11,074 nt of DNA from Armatimonadota bacterium (GTDB lineage Bacteria; Armatimonadota; Armatimonadia; Armatimonadales; Armatimonadaceae). How positions within the stretch are numbered: the stretch's first letter is position 1; each line of letters opens with the position of its first letter. The DNA is taken from assembly GCA_014380985.1 (NCBI GenBank), contig JACMIU010000084.1:1-11074 (forward strand). Reading direction: 5' to 3'. The position numbers and the translations under genes are program-made. Shown one piece after another: positions 1 through 6,738 of this stretch. Below the pieces are notes generated by a model that saw only the letters and a program-made list of their open reading frames with translations, was not told where the DNA came from and did no database searches.

Positions 1-245
1 ACAGTAGTGATGGCTTGTCCGCATTAGAAAGTGGCAACGCAGACTTGACCAAATTCGCTATTTTCTACGACAATTATTTATGGGATTCCTATACGCCATC
101 TACGTTACCCTCCGGTTTTCCTCCAAAACCATTGTCTCCTAATGTTTACCCACACACAGGAGTTACCAGCCGAAGCACTAATACCGGTGGCGGGGCTAAT
201 CAGGCATTCTTGGACGGTCACGTCAAGCTCGACATCAAGTTGTAA
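1..245 (+). CDS. DUF1559-type pseudopilin, C-terminal part (5' end outside window)
   Basis: The reading frame is open from base 3 to the TAA at 243-245, so about 80 C-terminal residues of a larger protein are visible. The end reads GGGANQAFLDGHVKL, the signature tail of the DUF1559 / prepilin-type 'H-X9-DG' family. Those proteins have a type IV pilin-like N-terminal helix, are processed by a prepilin peptidase, and occur in large paralogous sets in Planctomycetota, Armatimonadota and related phyla. The residue nine positions before DG is Thr instead of the usual His; a His lies 14 residues further upstream. The N-terminal methylation motif is outside the window, so intactness cannot be judged. 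Base composition is about 47% GC by my count, lower than the central genes. The downstream PEP-CTERM gene begins 24 bp later and may be co-transcribed. Family assignment is fairly secure; exact function is unknown. Confidence 0.8.
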   Translation, partial: SSDGLSALESGNADLTKFAIFYDNYLWDSYTPSTLPSGFPPKPLSPNVYPHTGVTSRSTNTGGGANQAFLDGHVKLDIKL

Positions 246-256
246 GCCACGAAAAA

Positions 257-263
257 TAAAGGA
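257..263 (+). promoter_or_regulatory. Shine-Dalgarno-like ribosome binding site
   Basis: The sequence ATAAAGGA ends six bases before the ATG at 270, a normal Shine-Dalgarno distance. It supports that start for the PEP-CTERM gene. It contrasts with several minus-strand genes here, which have no such site and a -10 box next to the start codon. Confidence 0.55.
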
Positions 264-269
264 AAACTT

Positions 270-1541
270 ATGAAAACAATTCACTCACGCACTCTCTCTT
301 TGCTCGGTCTTGCTCTCGCCGCCCTGCCCGCCCACGCGCAGTACGGTTTCGGAAGCGTCGCCGATACCACGACGCTTCCCGCAAGCGCGTTCGCCAGTGC
401 CGACCGTGCTTATATCAACAACAACGGCGACGTTGTGTTTACCGCCACGGTTTCCGGCAACCGCACCCTGATTAAGAATATCGGTGGCGTAAACAACATC
501 GTCGCCGCCCAAGGTAGCTCTACCGTTTACGGTAGTAGCTACGACGGGGTCGGGGATGGGGTCAACGTCGTGCTGAACGACGCCGGGCAAGTCACCTTTC
601 GCGGCAACGCCACCGTAGGAACCGATGGCATCGTTGCCGGAAACAACACGGCGATTGTGCGCGACACCACGATTGTTAGCCGCGAAGGAACCACGCCTAT
701 CGGGACTACCACTGCGAACGCTATCAACAACTATTCGGCGAATAACGCCAATACCACGGTCTACGCTGGGTCGCAGACCGTGGGCGGCAACGGTTTGTTT
801 TCCGTTTCGGCAGGTGGCACGGCGACCCGGCTAATCGCGGGCGGCACGGCGACGCCCGGTATCACCGGTGGCACATTCAACGCCTTTTTGTTTCCCAGTT
901 TGGATAATGCGGGCAATGCATCGTTTCAATCCACTATTAGCGGCGTGTCCGGTGTGACGGCGGGCTTGTTCAATATCACAGCGGGTGGCACGGTGTCGAA
1001 AATCGCGGCGGTTGCAGACACGGACGTAAGCGGCAACGCTTATTCTGCGTTCGCCGGAATCGTGCGCGGCGATAGCGGCGTTATCGCCGCCAACGCGGTG
1101 GCGAACGGCAACCGGGGCATCTACCTCGGAAGCGGCGACGCGCTTTCTTCGCTTATCGCCCGGCAGGGACTTTCAATCTTGGGTGCGACTTACGGCAACG
1201 CTTTCGCGCTCGGCAACATCAACGCTTCCGGCGTCGGCGTTTTCCGCGCTACCAATATGACCGGTGCATTCACCTCGGCGATTTTCACCTTCACAAGCAC
1301 CGGGCAAGTCAGCAAGGTTCTGAGCGATGTGGATACGGTCTTCGGTTCCACCGTTTCCAGTTTCGGCGTTCCGACCATCAACAACGCCGGACAGATTGCG
1401 TTTAATTACACGTTTTCCGGCACGGGTGGGACACAAGGTGTGTTCGTCGGCACAGTCACCGTGCCGGAAGCCGGAACGTCGCTTCTGCTCTTGGCGGGCG
1501 CGGCGACGCTCGGCGCGGTCATCGTACGCCGCCGCAAGTAA
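270..1541 (+). CDS. PEP-CTERM-anchored NxxGxxxF tandem-repeat surface protein
   Basis: A complete 423-residue exported protein. Residues 1-23 form a signal peptide (basic start, hydrophobic core, AHA cleavage site). The last 26 residues form a PEP-CTERM sorting signal: VPE at 398-400, a hydrophobic stretch at about 403-419, then RRRK. In known systems an exosortase cleaves this tail; no exosortase gene is visible here. The Gly/Ala/Thr/Asn-rich body has clear N/D-x-x-G-x-x-x-F motifs at about residues 50, 103, 212, 318 and 371, and degenerate copies near 158 and 267. The spacing is therefore a regular 51-55 residues. This resembles the 'choice-of-anchor tandem repeat NxxGxxAF' proteins. Seven such units would suit a beta-propeller, which is inference. 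The ligand is unknown. The gene follows the pseudopilin gene by 24 bp and converges with the glycosyltransferase gene. Confidence 0.85.
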   Translation: MKTIHSRTLSLLGLALAALPAHAQYGFGSVADTTTLPASAFASADRAYINNNGDVVFTATVSGNRTLIKNIGGVNNIVAAQGSSTVYGSSYDGVGDGVNVVLNDAGQVTFRGNATVGTDGIVAGNNTAIVRDTTIVSREGTTPIGTTTANAINNYSANNANTTVYAGSQTVGGNGLFSVSAGGTATRLIAGGTATPGITGGTFNAFLFPSLDNAGNASFQSTISGVSGVTAGLFNITAGGTVSKIAAVADTDVSGNAYSAFAGIVRGDSGVIAANAVANGNRGIYLGSGDALSSLIARQGLSILGATYGNAFALGNINASGVGVFRATNMTGAFTSAIFTFTSTGQVSKVLSDVDTVFGSTVSSFGVPTINNAGQIAFNYTFSGTGGTQGVFVGTVTVPEAGTSLLLLAGAATLGAVIVRRRK

Positions 1542-1546
1542 CCCCG

Positions 1547-2773
1547 TTACCGCGTGTCGGTTCGCTCGATCCGGAGCGGATTTGCGGGTTTGGCGACATT
1601 CGCATACAGCGCGAGAAGCGTTTGCGCCATGCCGTCCGGGGTCGGGCGAAGCGGGCTGGTCAGCGTGTTTCGTCCCAACCGCTTGCGTTCGGGTTCGTCA
1701 TCGAGCAGGGCGCGAATCGCCGCCGCGAACGGCGCGACTTCCGGTGCGGTGACCACCGAATCTTCGCCGGAGCGGACAAACTCACTCGCTCCGCCGCCGC
1801 GCATCAGCACACACGGCAAGCCGAATGACTGCGCCTCGCCGATGACCACACCCTGCGTTTCCGTCACCGACGCGAACACGAACAGCGTGGACGCCGCATA
1901 GACAGGCGCGAGTTGTTGGCGGTTCAAAAACCCGGCGAAGCGCAGATACATTTCGACTCCCCGTTCGTGCGCGATTTGCTCGCAACGCGCCCGGAACGCC
2001 CCGCTACCGACAATCAGCAAAAATGGATGCGACTGCGGTGCGGTCGCCGGGTGCGCGTGCGACAGGTGCGCGAACGCCTCAAACAGTGCGGGCAGGTTCT
2101 TTTCCGGCGCGAGACGCCCTACAAACAGCAGAATCGGGGCAAGCGGCGGAATCCGGTAGGTTTCCCGCACCCGTTCCCGCGCGGCGGAAAGCACCACCGG
2201 CGCGGCGGGTATCCCGGTCGGCACGACATGAACAAGGGATTCCCGAACACCGAGCGACAACAGCAAATCGCGCATCACCACCGACGGCGTGACCACAGCG
2301 GCACACGCATTGTAGTAGCCCGAAAGATACGCGGCGACGATGCGGCGCGTGATTCGGCGTGGCATCACCGGCACATAATGCGCGTACTCGGTGTAAAGCG
2401 TGTGGAACGTGGAAACGAGCGGCACATTTTTGCGCCGTGCGGCGTCCTGCGCGTGCAGTCCGATTCCGAACGGTTGCTGAGAATGAACCACGTCGAACGC
2501 TTCGTGCCGGTACGCTTCCGGCATCGGCAAAAGTCGCATCGGCGGATAGGCGAACGGGTTTTCGGGGTTCACCCAGAGCCGCCACGACGGCAACCGGCGA
2601 ACCGTTACCGCGTCCGGCAAATCGCGGGGGTCATCGGCATAACCGGGGTATTCAGGCGCGACGATCAGCGAGCCATGCCCCGCTTTCGCCATTTCGCAAG
2701 CGAGCGTTTTCACCGACGTTGAAACGCCGTTGATTACGGGGTCGAAACTTTCGGTGAATAAAGCGACGCGCAT
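1547..2773 (-). CDS. Glycosyltransferase family 4 (GT-B), probable lipid or mannosyl type
   Basis: A 408-residue GT-B glycosyltransferase that should transfer a sugar from a nucleotide donor at the inner face of the membrane. The N-terminal acceptor domain opens with MRVALFTESFDPVINGVSTS, including the Gly-containing loop typical of GT4. Residues 94-133 (VVHSQQPFGIGLHA... HTLYTEYAHY) resemble diacylglycerol glucosyltransferases and phosphatidylinositol mannosyltransferases. The donor half has GRLAPEKN at 219-226 and an E-x7-E pair (E305, E313). I chose the ATG at 2773 because the family's first beta strand begins there; an in-frame GTG at 2812 would add 13 unrelated-looking residues. No clear Shine-Dalgarno sequence is visible. 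TCCAAT lies 4 nt before this ATG, too close for a confident -10 box. Family is secure; the acceptor (glycolipid or polysaccharide) is inferred. Confidence 0.88.
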   Translation of the reverse strand: MRVALFTESFDPVINGVSTSVKTLACEMAKAGHGSLIVAPEYPGYADDPRDLPDAVTVRRLPSWRLWVNPENPFAYPPMRLLPMPEAYRHEAFDVVHSQQPFGIGLHAQDAARRKNVPLVSTFHTLYTEYAHYVPVMPRRITRRIVAAYLSGYYNACAAVVTPSVVMRDLLLSLGVRESLVHVVPTGIPAAPVVLSAARERVRETYRIPPLAPILLFVGRLAPEKNLPALFEAFAHLSHAHPATAPQSHPFLLIVGSGAFRARCEQIAHERGVEMYLRFAGFLNRQQLAPVYAASTLFVFASVTETQGVVIGEAQSFGLPCVLMRGGGASEFVRSGEDSVVTAPEVAPFAAAIRALLDDEPERKRLGRNTLTSPLRPTPDGMAQTLLALYANVAKPANPLRIERTDTR

Positions 2774-2805
2774 AGCGATTGGACGAGCGAACGGCGGAGA
2801 ATGTT

Positions 2806-2835
2806 CTGGCACTCCGGCGCAAAGACTGCTAAAAT
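2806..2835 (+). promoter_or_regulatory. Possible promoter of the FmdB-type gene
   Basis: TAAAAT at 2830-2835 matches the -10 consensus at five of six positions. CTGGCA at 2806-2811 matches -35 at four of six, with an 18-bp spacer. The inferred transcript would start near 2842 and leave a leader of about 26 nt before the ATG at 2868. The region is shared with the divergent glycosyltransferase gene. Sequence pattern only. Confidence 0.35.
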
Positions 2836-2867
2836 AAGGGCATATATCGTTTCACGAAAGACCCCTT

Positions 2868-3209
2868 ATGCCCACCTACGGATACCGTTGCCCCGACAAT
2901 CACACGTTCGAGCGTTTACAGAAAATCACCGACCCGCCCATCACCGAGTGCGAGGTTTGCGGCAAGCCGGTGAAAAAGATTCTGTACCCGGTCGGCATCT
3001 CCTTTAAAGGAAGCGGTTTCTACGTCAACGATTACGCGCCATCGGGCGAAACCGCGAAGCGCAAAAGCGATTCCGAACCCGCCCCCACCGCCACGACCAC
3101 GGAAACCAAAACCGACGCCAAGCCGGAAGCAAAGACGGACACGAAAACCGAATCCGCTCCGGCGACGCCCGCACCGGCGGCAAGTACAACGAGCGCGAAA
3201 AGCGAATAG
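2868..3209 (+). CDS. FmdB family zinc ribbon protein with low-complexity tail
   Basis: A 113-residue protein that starts MPTYGYRCPDNHTFE, the hallmark of FmdB-family zinc ribbons (named after a putative formamidase-operon regulator; role generally unproven). Likely metal ligands are C8, H12, C28 and C31. The first knuckle is C-x3-H rather than the usual C-x2-C-G-H, a variant I recall in other FmdB-like proteins. The family's FKGSGFYVNDY segment follows at about 47-57. Residues from about 60 onward are a Thr/Ala/Pro/Lys/Glu-rich, probably disordered tail with repeated ET.TD.K-type units. The start ATG has only a weak upstream GAAAG. It is monocistronic: divergent from the glycosyltransferase gene and convergent with the gene at 3243. 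Family call is secure, cellular role unknown. Confidence 0.88.
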   Translation: MPTYGYRCPDNHTFERLQKITDPPITECEVCGKPVKKILYPVGISFKGSGFYVNDYAPSGETAKRKSDSEPAPTATTTETKTDAKPEAKTDTKTESAPATPAPAASTTSAKSE

Positions 3210-3219
3210 ATTACCGCGT

Positions 3220-3241
3220 CCCGCCTGTTTGGGTCGGCGGG
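3220..3241. terminator. Possible bidirectional terminator hairpin between convergent genes
   Basis: CCCGCC at 3220-3225 pairs with GGCGGG at 3236-3241 around a 10-nt loop, a six-pair all-G/C stem. It sits exactly in the 33-bp gap between the convergent ends of the FmdB-type gene and the gene at 3243. No strong T-run follows on either strand, so intrinsic termination is only plausible. Confidence 0.35.
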
Positions 3242-3242
3242 C

Positions 3243-3716
3243 TTACCGTCCACTCCCCGCCCCGACCAGTTCGCGCCCCGCCCCCGCGTCCTGCGCGTCT
3301 TCGCCCTCGACCGCCGTCCAGATGCGCCGAGCTTCCCATGTGCCGACGATTTCACGGGCGCGGGCGCGGCGCGACTCGGTGAGCGCGATTTTCCAGTGAC
3401 CGGTCAGGGTGCGTCCGTCGCCACTCATCGTGCCGACATACGACACCGGAAACAGCCCCGGTTCGGGCGGCGCGTACGTCTTCACAAACCGCACGAACGT
3501 TCCCTGCTGAATCCCGCGAGAGACGGTAGCATAGTCGTGTCCGCCGTCATCGTCTATCACGGAACCGGCGAACCGCTCCCCGCCGCTTTCAACCGCTTCG
3601 CCACCGGACTGCCGCACAAACGACGCTTCAAAACGCACCGGCAACATCGTGCGAGCCGTGTAGTAATACGTGCCGAGCCAGCCCCCGGCAATGCTGTGAT
3701 ACGTTTCGCTGTCCAT
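3243..3716 (-). CDS. Small unknown protein, lipocalin-like pattern
   Basis: I do not recognise a named family. The 157-residue product from the ATG at 3716 has no signal peptide or membrane segment. It looks like a small antiparallel beta-barrel: GGWLGTYYY near residue 10, then FEASFV, FAGSVIDDDGG, GTFVRFVKTY, VSYVGTMSGD and LTGHWKI, each an alternating strand with glycine turns. Lipocalin/calycin-like proteins that begin with G-x-W and end with a G-x-W strand show this pattern, so that fold is my best guess, not an identification. The C-terminal 30 residues are charged and Ala/Gly-rich. A GTG at 3731 could add five residues but lies within the inverted-repeat element upstream. No Shine-Dalgarno sequence is visible. 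It is the last gene of the minus-strand run, 109 bp after the oligoendopeptidase stop. Confidence 0.6.
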   Translation of the reverse strand: MDSETYHSIAGGWLGTYYYTARTMLPVRFEASFVRQSGGEAVESGGERFAGSVIDDDGGHDYATVSRGIQQGTFVRFVKTYAPPEPGLFPVSYVGTMSGDGRTLTGHWKIALTESRRARAREIVGTWEARRIWTAVEGEDAQDAGAGRELVGAGSGR

Positions 3717-3725
3717 TTTTAATGC

Positions 3726-3827
3726 AACCACAGAGACGCAGAGAGCGGAAGGGGGATTGAAACCGTTCTCGAAAACTCCACCGTCGGCGAAAACTTCGTT
3801 TTGCCTGCTCTCTGTGTCTCTGTGGTT
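3726..3827. repeat. 102-bp inverted-repeat element with ACCACAGAGAC-type ends
   Basis: Two 21-base arms, 3726-3746 and 3807-3827, are inverted copies matching at 20 of 21 positions (one C/T difference at 3738 against 3815), around a 60-bp spacer. The arm core ACCACAGAGAC with GCAGAGAGC resembles the dispersed 'ACCACAGAGACACAGAG' repeats that I recall from many unrelated bacterial genomes. It may be a small non-autonomous element (MITE-like) or a dispersed palindromic repeat. There is no transposase or room for one, and no obvious flanking target duplication. As RNA it would form a long stem just after the oligoendopeptidase gene and could act as a 3' stabiliser or terminator. The right arm overlaps that gene's stop codon. 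Confidence 0.7.
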
Positions 3828-5697
3828 AAACTCCTTTCGCGGCGAGCGCGGCGAACGCTTCCGCGTCCTGCCCGATCAAGTTCAGGCTGCTTGTCCAGAA
3901 CTCCTCGCCGCGAATGTTGATGCCGAAGCCATCGGCGAGGCTTGCCGCGTCGCTCATGCCGGTTCGGGAAAGCAGTTCGTCGTAGCGCGGGCGGAAGCGT
4001 TCGCCCTCGGTTTGGTACTGCGCGTACAGCCCCAGTCCAAACAACAAGCCGAACATATACGGGAAATTGTAGAAGGTCGAGCCGTAATAATGCCCCTTGA
4101 CCGCCCACATGAACGGGTGCATTTGCGCCACGTCCAACCCGTCGCCGTAGGTGTCAGACTGCGATTGTGTCATCAAGGCGCACAGTTCGTCTACCGATAG
4201 TTCGCGTTCGCGTCGCTTCTCGAAAACGCCTTTCTCGAACAAAAAGCGCGACGTTATATCCACGACCACCTGACACTGCCCTTGTAGCGAACCGTCCAAA
4301 ATCGCCAATTGCCCGGCTTCGTCGGCGTTTTTCAGTACCGCCTGCTTCACAATCGTTTCGCAGAAAATGCTTGCCGTTTCCGCAAGCGTCATCGGGGTTC
4401 CGCTTTGTAGCGGCGTCCGGTCGGCGAGGCACAGGTTGTGGTAGCCATGTCCGAGTTCGTGCGCGAGGGTCGAAACGCCGTCGAACGACGGGCGGAAGTT
4501 TTGCATAATCCGCGATTCGCTCCCGCGAACACTCATGCAAAACGCACCGTCACGCTTGCCCGGTCGCGGTTCGGCGTCAATCCATTGCTCGGTGAACGCC
4601 CGCTCGGCGAACCCGCGCAGTTTCGGGGAATACGCGCCGAAGTTTTCGGTGATGAACGCCGTGGCTTCGTCCCACGTGAACGTCTGGCTGGCGTCGCCGA
4701 CCGGCGCGAACAGGTCGTACCACGGCAGTTTATCCGCGCCCGACACGCGCCGCGCTTTCGCTTGCAGGTAGCGGCGGAACATCGGGAATGATTTTCGCGC
4801 CGCCGACAGCATGGCATCCAGCGTGGCGCGGTCAATATGGTTGCCGAACGCGGCGGAATCTATCGGCGAATCCCAGCCGCGTTTTTGCGATAACGCCCCG
4901 GTTTCGTACTTGATGGCGTTCATTGCACCGGCTAATGGCACGGCGACGGTTTTCCACGCGGCGAGCTCGGCATGGTACGCTGTGCGGCGCGTTTCGCGGT
5001 CGGGGTCGGTCGCCATCGCCCGCACCACACTCATCGGATGCGCAGTTTCCGCGCCGTCTTTCGGGACTATCACGGTCAATTGCGACGTTAAATCGCCGTG
5101 CAGTTTGCTCCACGCCGCGCCCGATGCCGGATACAGAAGCGCGGATAATTCTTCCTCCACGGGCGACATTTGATGCTGAGCGGCGATTTGCGCCTCTCGC
5201 AGATAATACTCGTGCGTCCGTGCGAGTTCCGACGCCGCGAGAAGCGAATCGGGGTCAAGCGAACCGAGGAACGCCGTGTAGCGCGTGCCGCAAACGCCGA
5301 GCGTGATGTAGTGCTTCGACAAGCCGGAGCGTTTCGCCTGCGCCAAATCGTTGCGCGAGTTAGTGGTCGTGAACAGGGCGATAAACCCGCCGACAAGCCG
5401 CGAAGAATCCAGCACCGCGTTGTACGCCGAGGTCGCCGCCTCGTAAGCGCGGACGATTTCCGGCGAAGCGGCAAGGCTTTTTGTTGGTCGGGCGGCGATA
5501 TTGTGTTCGTCCCACAGCGCGGCAAGCGCGGCGATTTCCGCGATTAGCACATCGTAGGCGACGTCGAATTCCGGCGATTCGAGCGATGGGAAAAACGCGG
5601 ACACGTCCCAGTGCGGCAGGGCGGTAACGGCGGGCGACGCGCTTCCATTGTCGGAGTCATGGAAAACGGGCGCGGGAAAGGGCGAAGCGTGTTGCAT
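3826..5697 (-). CDS. pepF: Oligoendopeptidase F family, M3 zinc metallopeptidase
   Basis: A 623-residue M3B peptidase, normal length for the PepF family (about 600). It should hydrolyse short peptides in the cytoplasm, cleaving internal bonds of oligopeptides. The zinc site is visible: HELGH at 413-417 (two His ligands and catalytic Glu), with the third ligand probably E440 in the MTLAETASIFCE segment. The helical N-terminal domain (about 30-200) and the C-terminal HYYGSTFYNFPYMFGLLFG segment are typical of the family. No signal peptide is present. The start ATG at 5697 has no Shine-Dalgarno sequence but has TACAAT 6 nt upstream, suggesting a leaderless transcript. The final sense codon is followed directly by the TAA at 3826-3828, which overlaps the inverted-repeat element. 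Assignment is secure; substrate preference cannot be read. Confidence 0.95.
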   Translation of the reverse strand: MQHASPFPAPVFHDSDNGSASPAVTALPHWDVSAFFPSLESPEFDVAYDVLIAEIAALAALWDEHNIAARPTKSLAASPEIVRAYEAATSAYNAVLDSSRLVGGFIALFTTTNSRNDLAQAKRSGLSKHYITLGVCGTRYTAFLGSLDPDSLLAASELARTHEYYLREAQIAAQHQMSPVEEELSALLYPASGAAWSKLHGDLTSQLTVIVPKDGAETAHPMSVVRAMATDPDRETRRTAYHAELAAWKTVAVPLAGAMNAIKYETGALSQKRGWDSPIDSAAFGNHIDRATLDAMLSAARKSFPMFRRYLQAKARRVSGADKLPWYDLFAPVGDASQTFTWDEATAFITENFGAYSPKLRGFAERAFTEQWIDAEPRPGKRDGAFCMSVRGSESRIMQNFRPSFDGVSTLAHELGHGYHNLCLADRTPLQSGTPMTLAETASIFCETIVKQAVLKNADEAGQLAILDGSLQGQCQVVVDITSRFLFEKGVFEKRRERELSVDELCALMTQSQSDTYGDGLDVAQMHPFMWAVKGHYYGSTFYNFPYMFGLLFGLGLYAQYQTEGERFRPRYDELLSRTGMSDAASLADGFGINIRGEEFWTSSLNLIGQDAEAFAALAAKGV

Positions 5698-5703
5698 AGC
5701 GCG

Positions 5704-5709
5704 ATTGTA
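5704..5709 (-). promoter_or_regulatory. -10 box TACAAT, probable leaderless promoter of pepF
   Basis: TACAAT on the minus strand is preceded by TGC, which gives an extended -10 (TG-n). It is followed by six bases and then the ATG at 5697, so transcription would start at or next to the start codon. No convincing -35 lies at 16-18 bp. The same arrangement recurs upstream of three other genes in this window. Confidence 0.6.
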
Positions 5710-5736
5710 GCATATTCGCCCGAAGAATCGCGCCGA

Positions 5737-6705
5737 TTACGGTGCGGTTGACGTTTCCGGCACGATGCGTATTTCGCCCTCTGTGCCAAACTCTGGCTTC
5801 AGAACCCCGAACTTTACCAGCACACGCCGTTTGCCGAAACGCAACACGTGATACGTTTTACCGTTGATTTTCTCAACATTCATCGTCATTTTCCCGAACC
5901 CATCGTCGAGCGTGACGATTTGCGGCTTATTCCCATCGCCTGTCGGCGATTTTTCTTTGCCGCTGATTGTCACTATTTCTTTACCGTCTACCGTGACGGA
6001 AGACTTTCCCGCGTCTCCCCTGTTCACAACGACCTCTTTGCCCCCTGCGGAAATAACGCTTTTGTCCTTGTCCCAACTCATGATCTCTTTACCATCCTTG
6101 ATGATCGCCGTCCGCTCATCACTGGCATCGAATAAATATTCCGACCATCGTCCCTCCTCCTCCATCAGTATCACTGGTTTACCGTCTTGCTCTTTGGCAC
6201 GCATGGCAACTTTCCCGTTGATTCGGAACTCGCCAGAAAGTAGGTAGTTTTTCGTTCCTAATACAAACGATCCTGCCGCTGATTTCGCTTCTTCCAGTTC
6301 TGACTCGTCTTCCGGTGTGAACGAAACCTTGATACCGGTGTACTCTCCCTTTTTCATGTGTTGAGAAAAGCCGTTTTGACCATGCCCGCCATCGCCCAAA
6401 CTTGTCTGATATAACAATTTTCCGTTGCTATCTCGCAGCGAAATCTTCGTAATCTTCCGTTGCGCAGACGAGTTCAAATCAATACGCAGGTCGGGTGTGG
6501 TGATTAGTTGCGCGAAGCGATACGCGCCGTCCTCCTCGCGCACCGTGACCAGACCGTCTTTGTTGGCGATTTCCAGCGTTACTGCCTGCCGCGCTTTTAC
6601 CGGCGCGGTGGCGGATGCTTGCGCGGCGGCAGGGCGCGAGGCGAATCCGGGAATCGTCACCACACTGAGTGCGATGATACAGAAGAGCGAGGGGAATGTG
6701 TTCAT
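5737..6705 (-). CDS. Secreted beta-rich protein of unknown function
   Basis: I do not recognise a family. The 322-residue product starts with a signal peptide (hydrophobic residues about 6-20; cleavage plausible after GFA near 22 or AAAQA near 30). The mature part is rich in short beta strands and charged turns. In its second half DGKEI, GGKEV and DGKEI recur about every 18-25 residues, suggesting a repeating beta-hairpin sheet. No catalytic motif, lipobox, membrane anchor or PEP-CTERM tail is visible, so it is probably periplasmic or released. It starts 33 bp after the SPOR-domain gene. AAGGAA lies 10 nt before its ATG, a slightly long Shine-Dalgarno spacing, so co-transcription with that gene is likely. 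Two 60-bp samples gave 43-47% GC, lower than neighbours, which hints at a different history or relaxed selection. Confidence 0.7.
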   Translation of the reverse strand: MNTFPSLFCIIALSVVTIPGFASRPAAAQASATAPVKARQAVTLEIANKDGLVTVREEDGAYRFAQLITTPDLRIDLNSSAQRKITKISLRDSNGKLLYQTSLGDGGHGQNGFSQHMKKGEYTGIKVSFTPEDESELEEAKSAAGSFVLGTKNYLLSGEFRINGKVAMRAKEQDGKPVILMEEEGRWSEYLFDASDERTAIIKDGKEIMSWDKDKSVISAGGKEVVVNRGDAGKSSVTVDGKEIVTISGKEKSPTGDGNKPQIVTLDDGFGKMTMNVEKINGKTYHVLRFGKRRVLVKFGVLKPEFGTEGEIRIVPETSTAP

Positions 6706-6738
6706 GCTTTATCGTTCCTTTTCCGTTGCGGGGTGGTT

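Noticed and set aside
1542..1546. Terminator between the convergent PEP-CTERM and glycosyltransferase genes
   Set aside because: Only 5 bp separate the two stop codons, and I found no stem-loop with a T-run around them.
1913..2722. Long plus-strand open frame (269 codons) opposite the glycosyltransferase gene
   Set aside because: Its product is Arg/His/Gly-rich without domain structure and lies entirely antisense to a clear GT4 gene; an effect of high-GC third codon positions.
2774..2783. TCCAAT four bases before the glycosyltransferase ATG as a sixth leaderless -10 box
   Set aside because: It lacks the essential A at the second position and the gap is only 4 nt, so it is not counted with the TACAAT sites.
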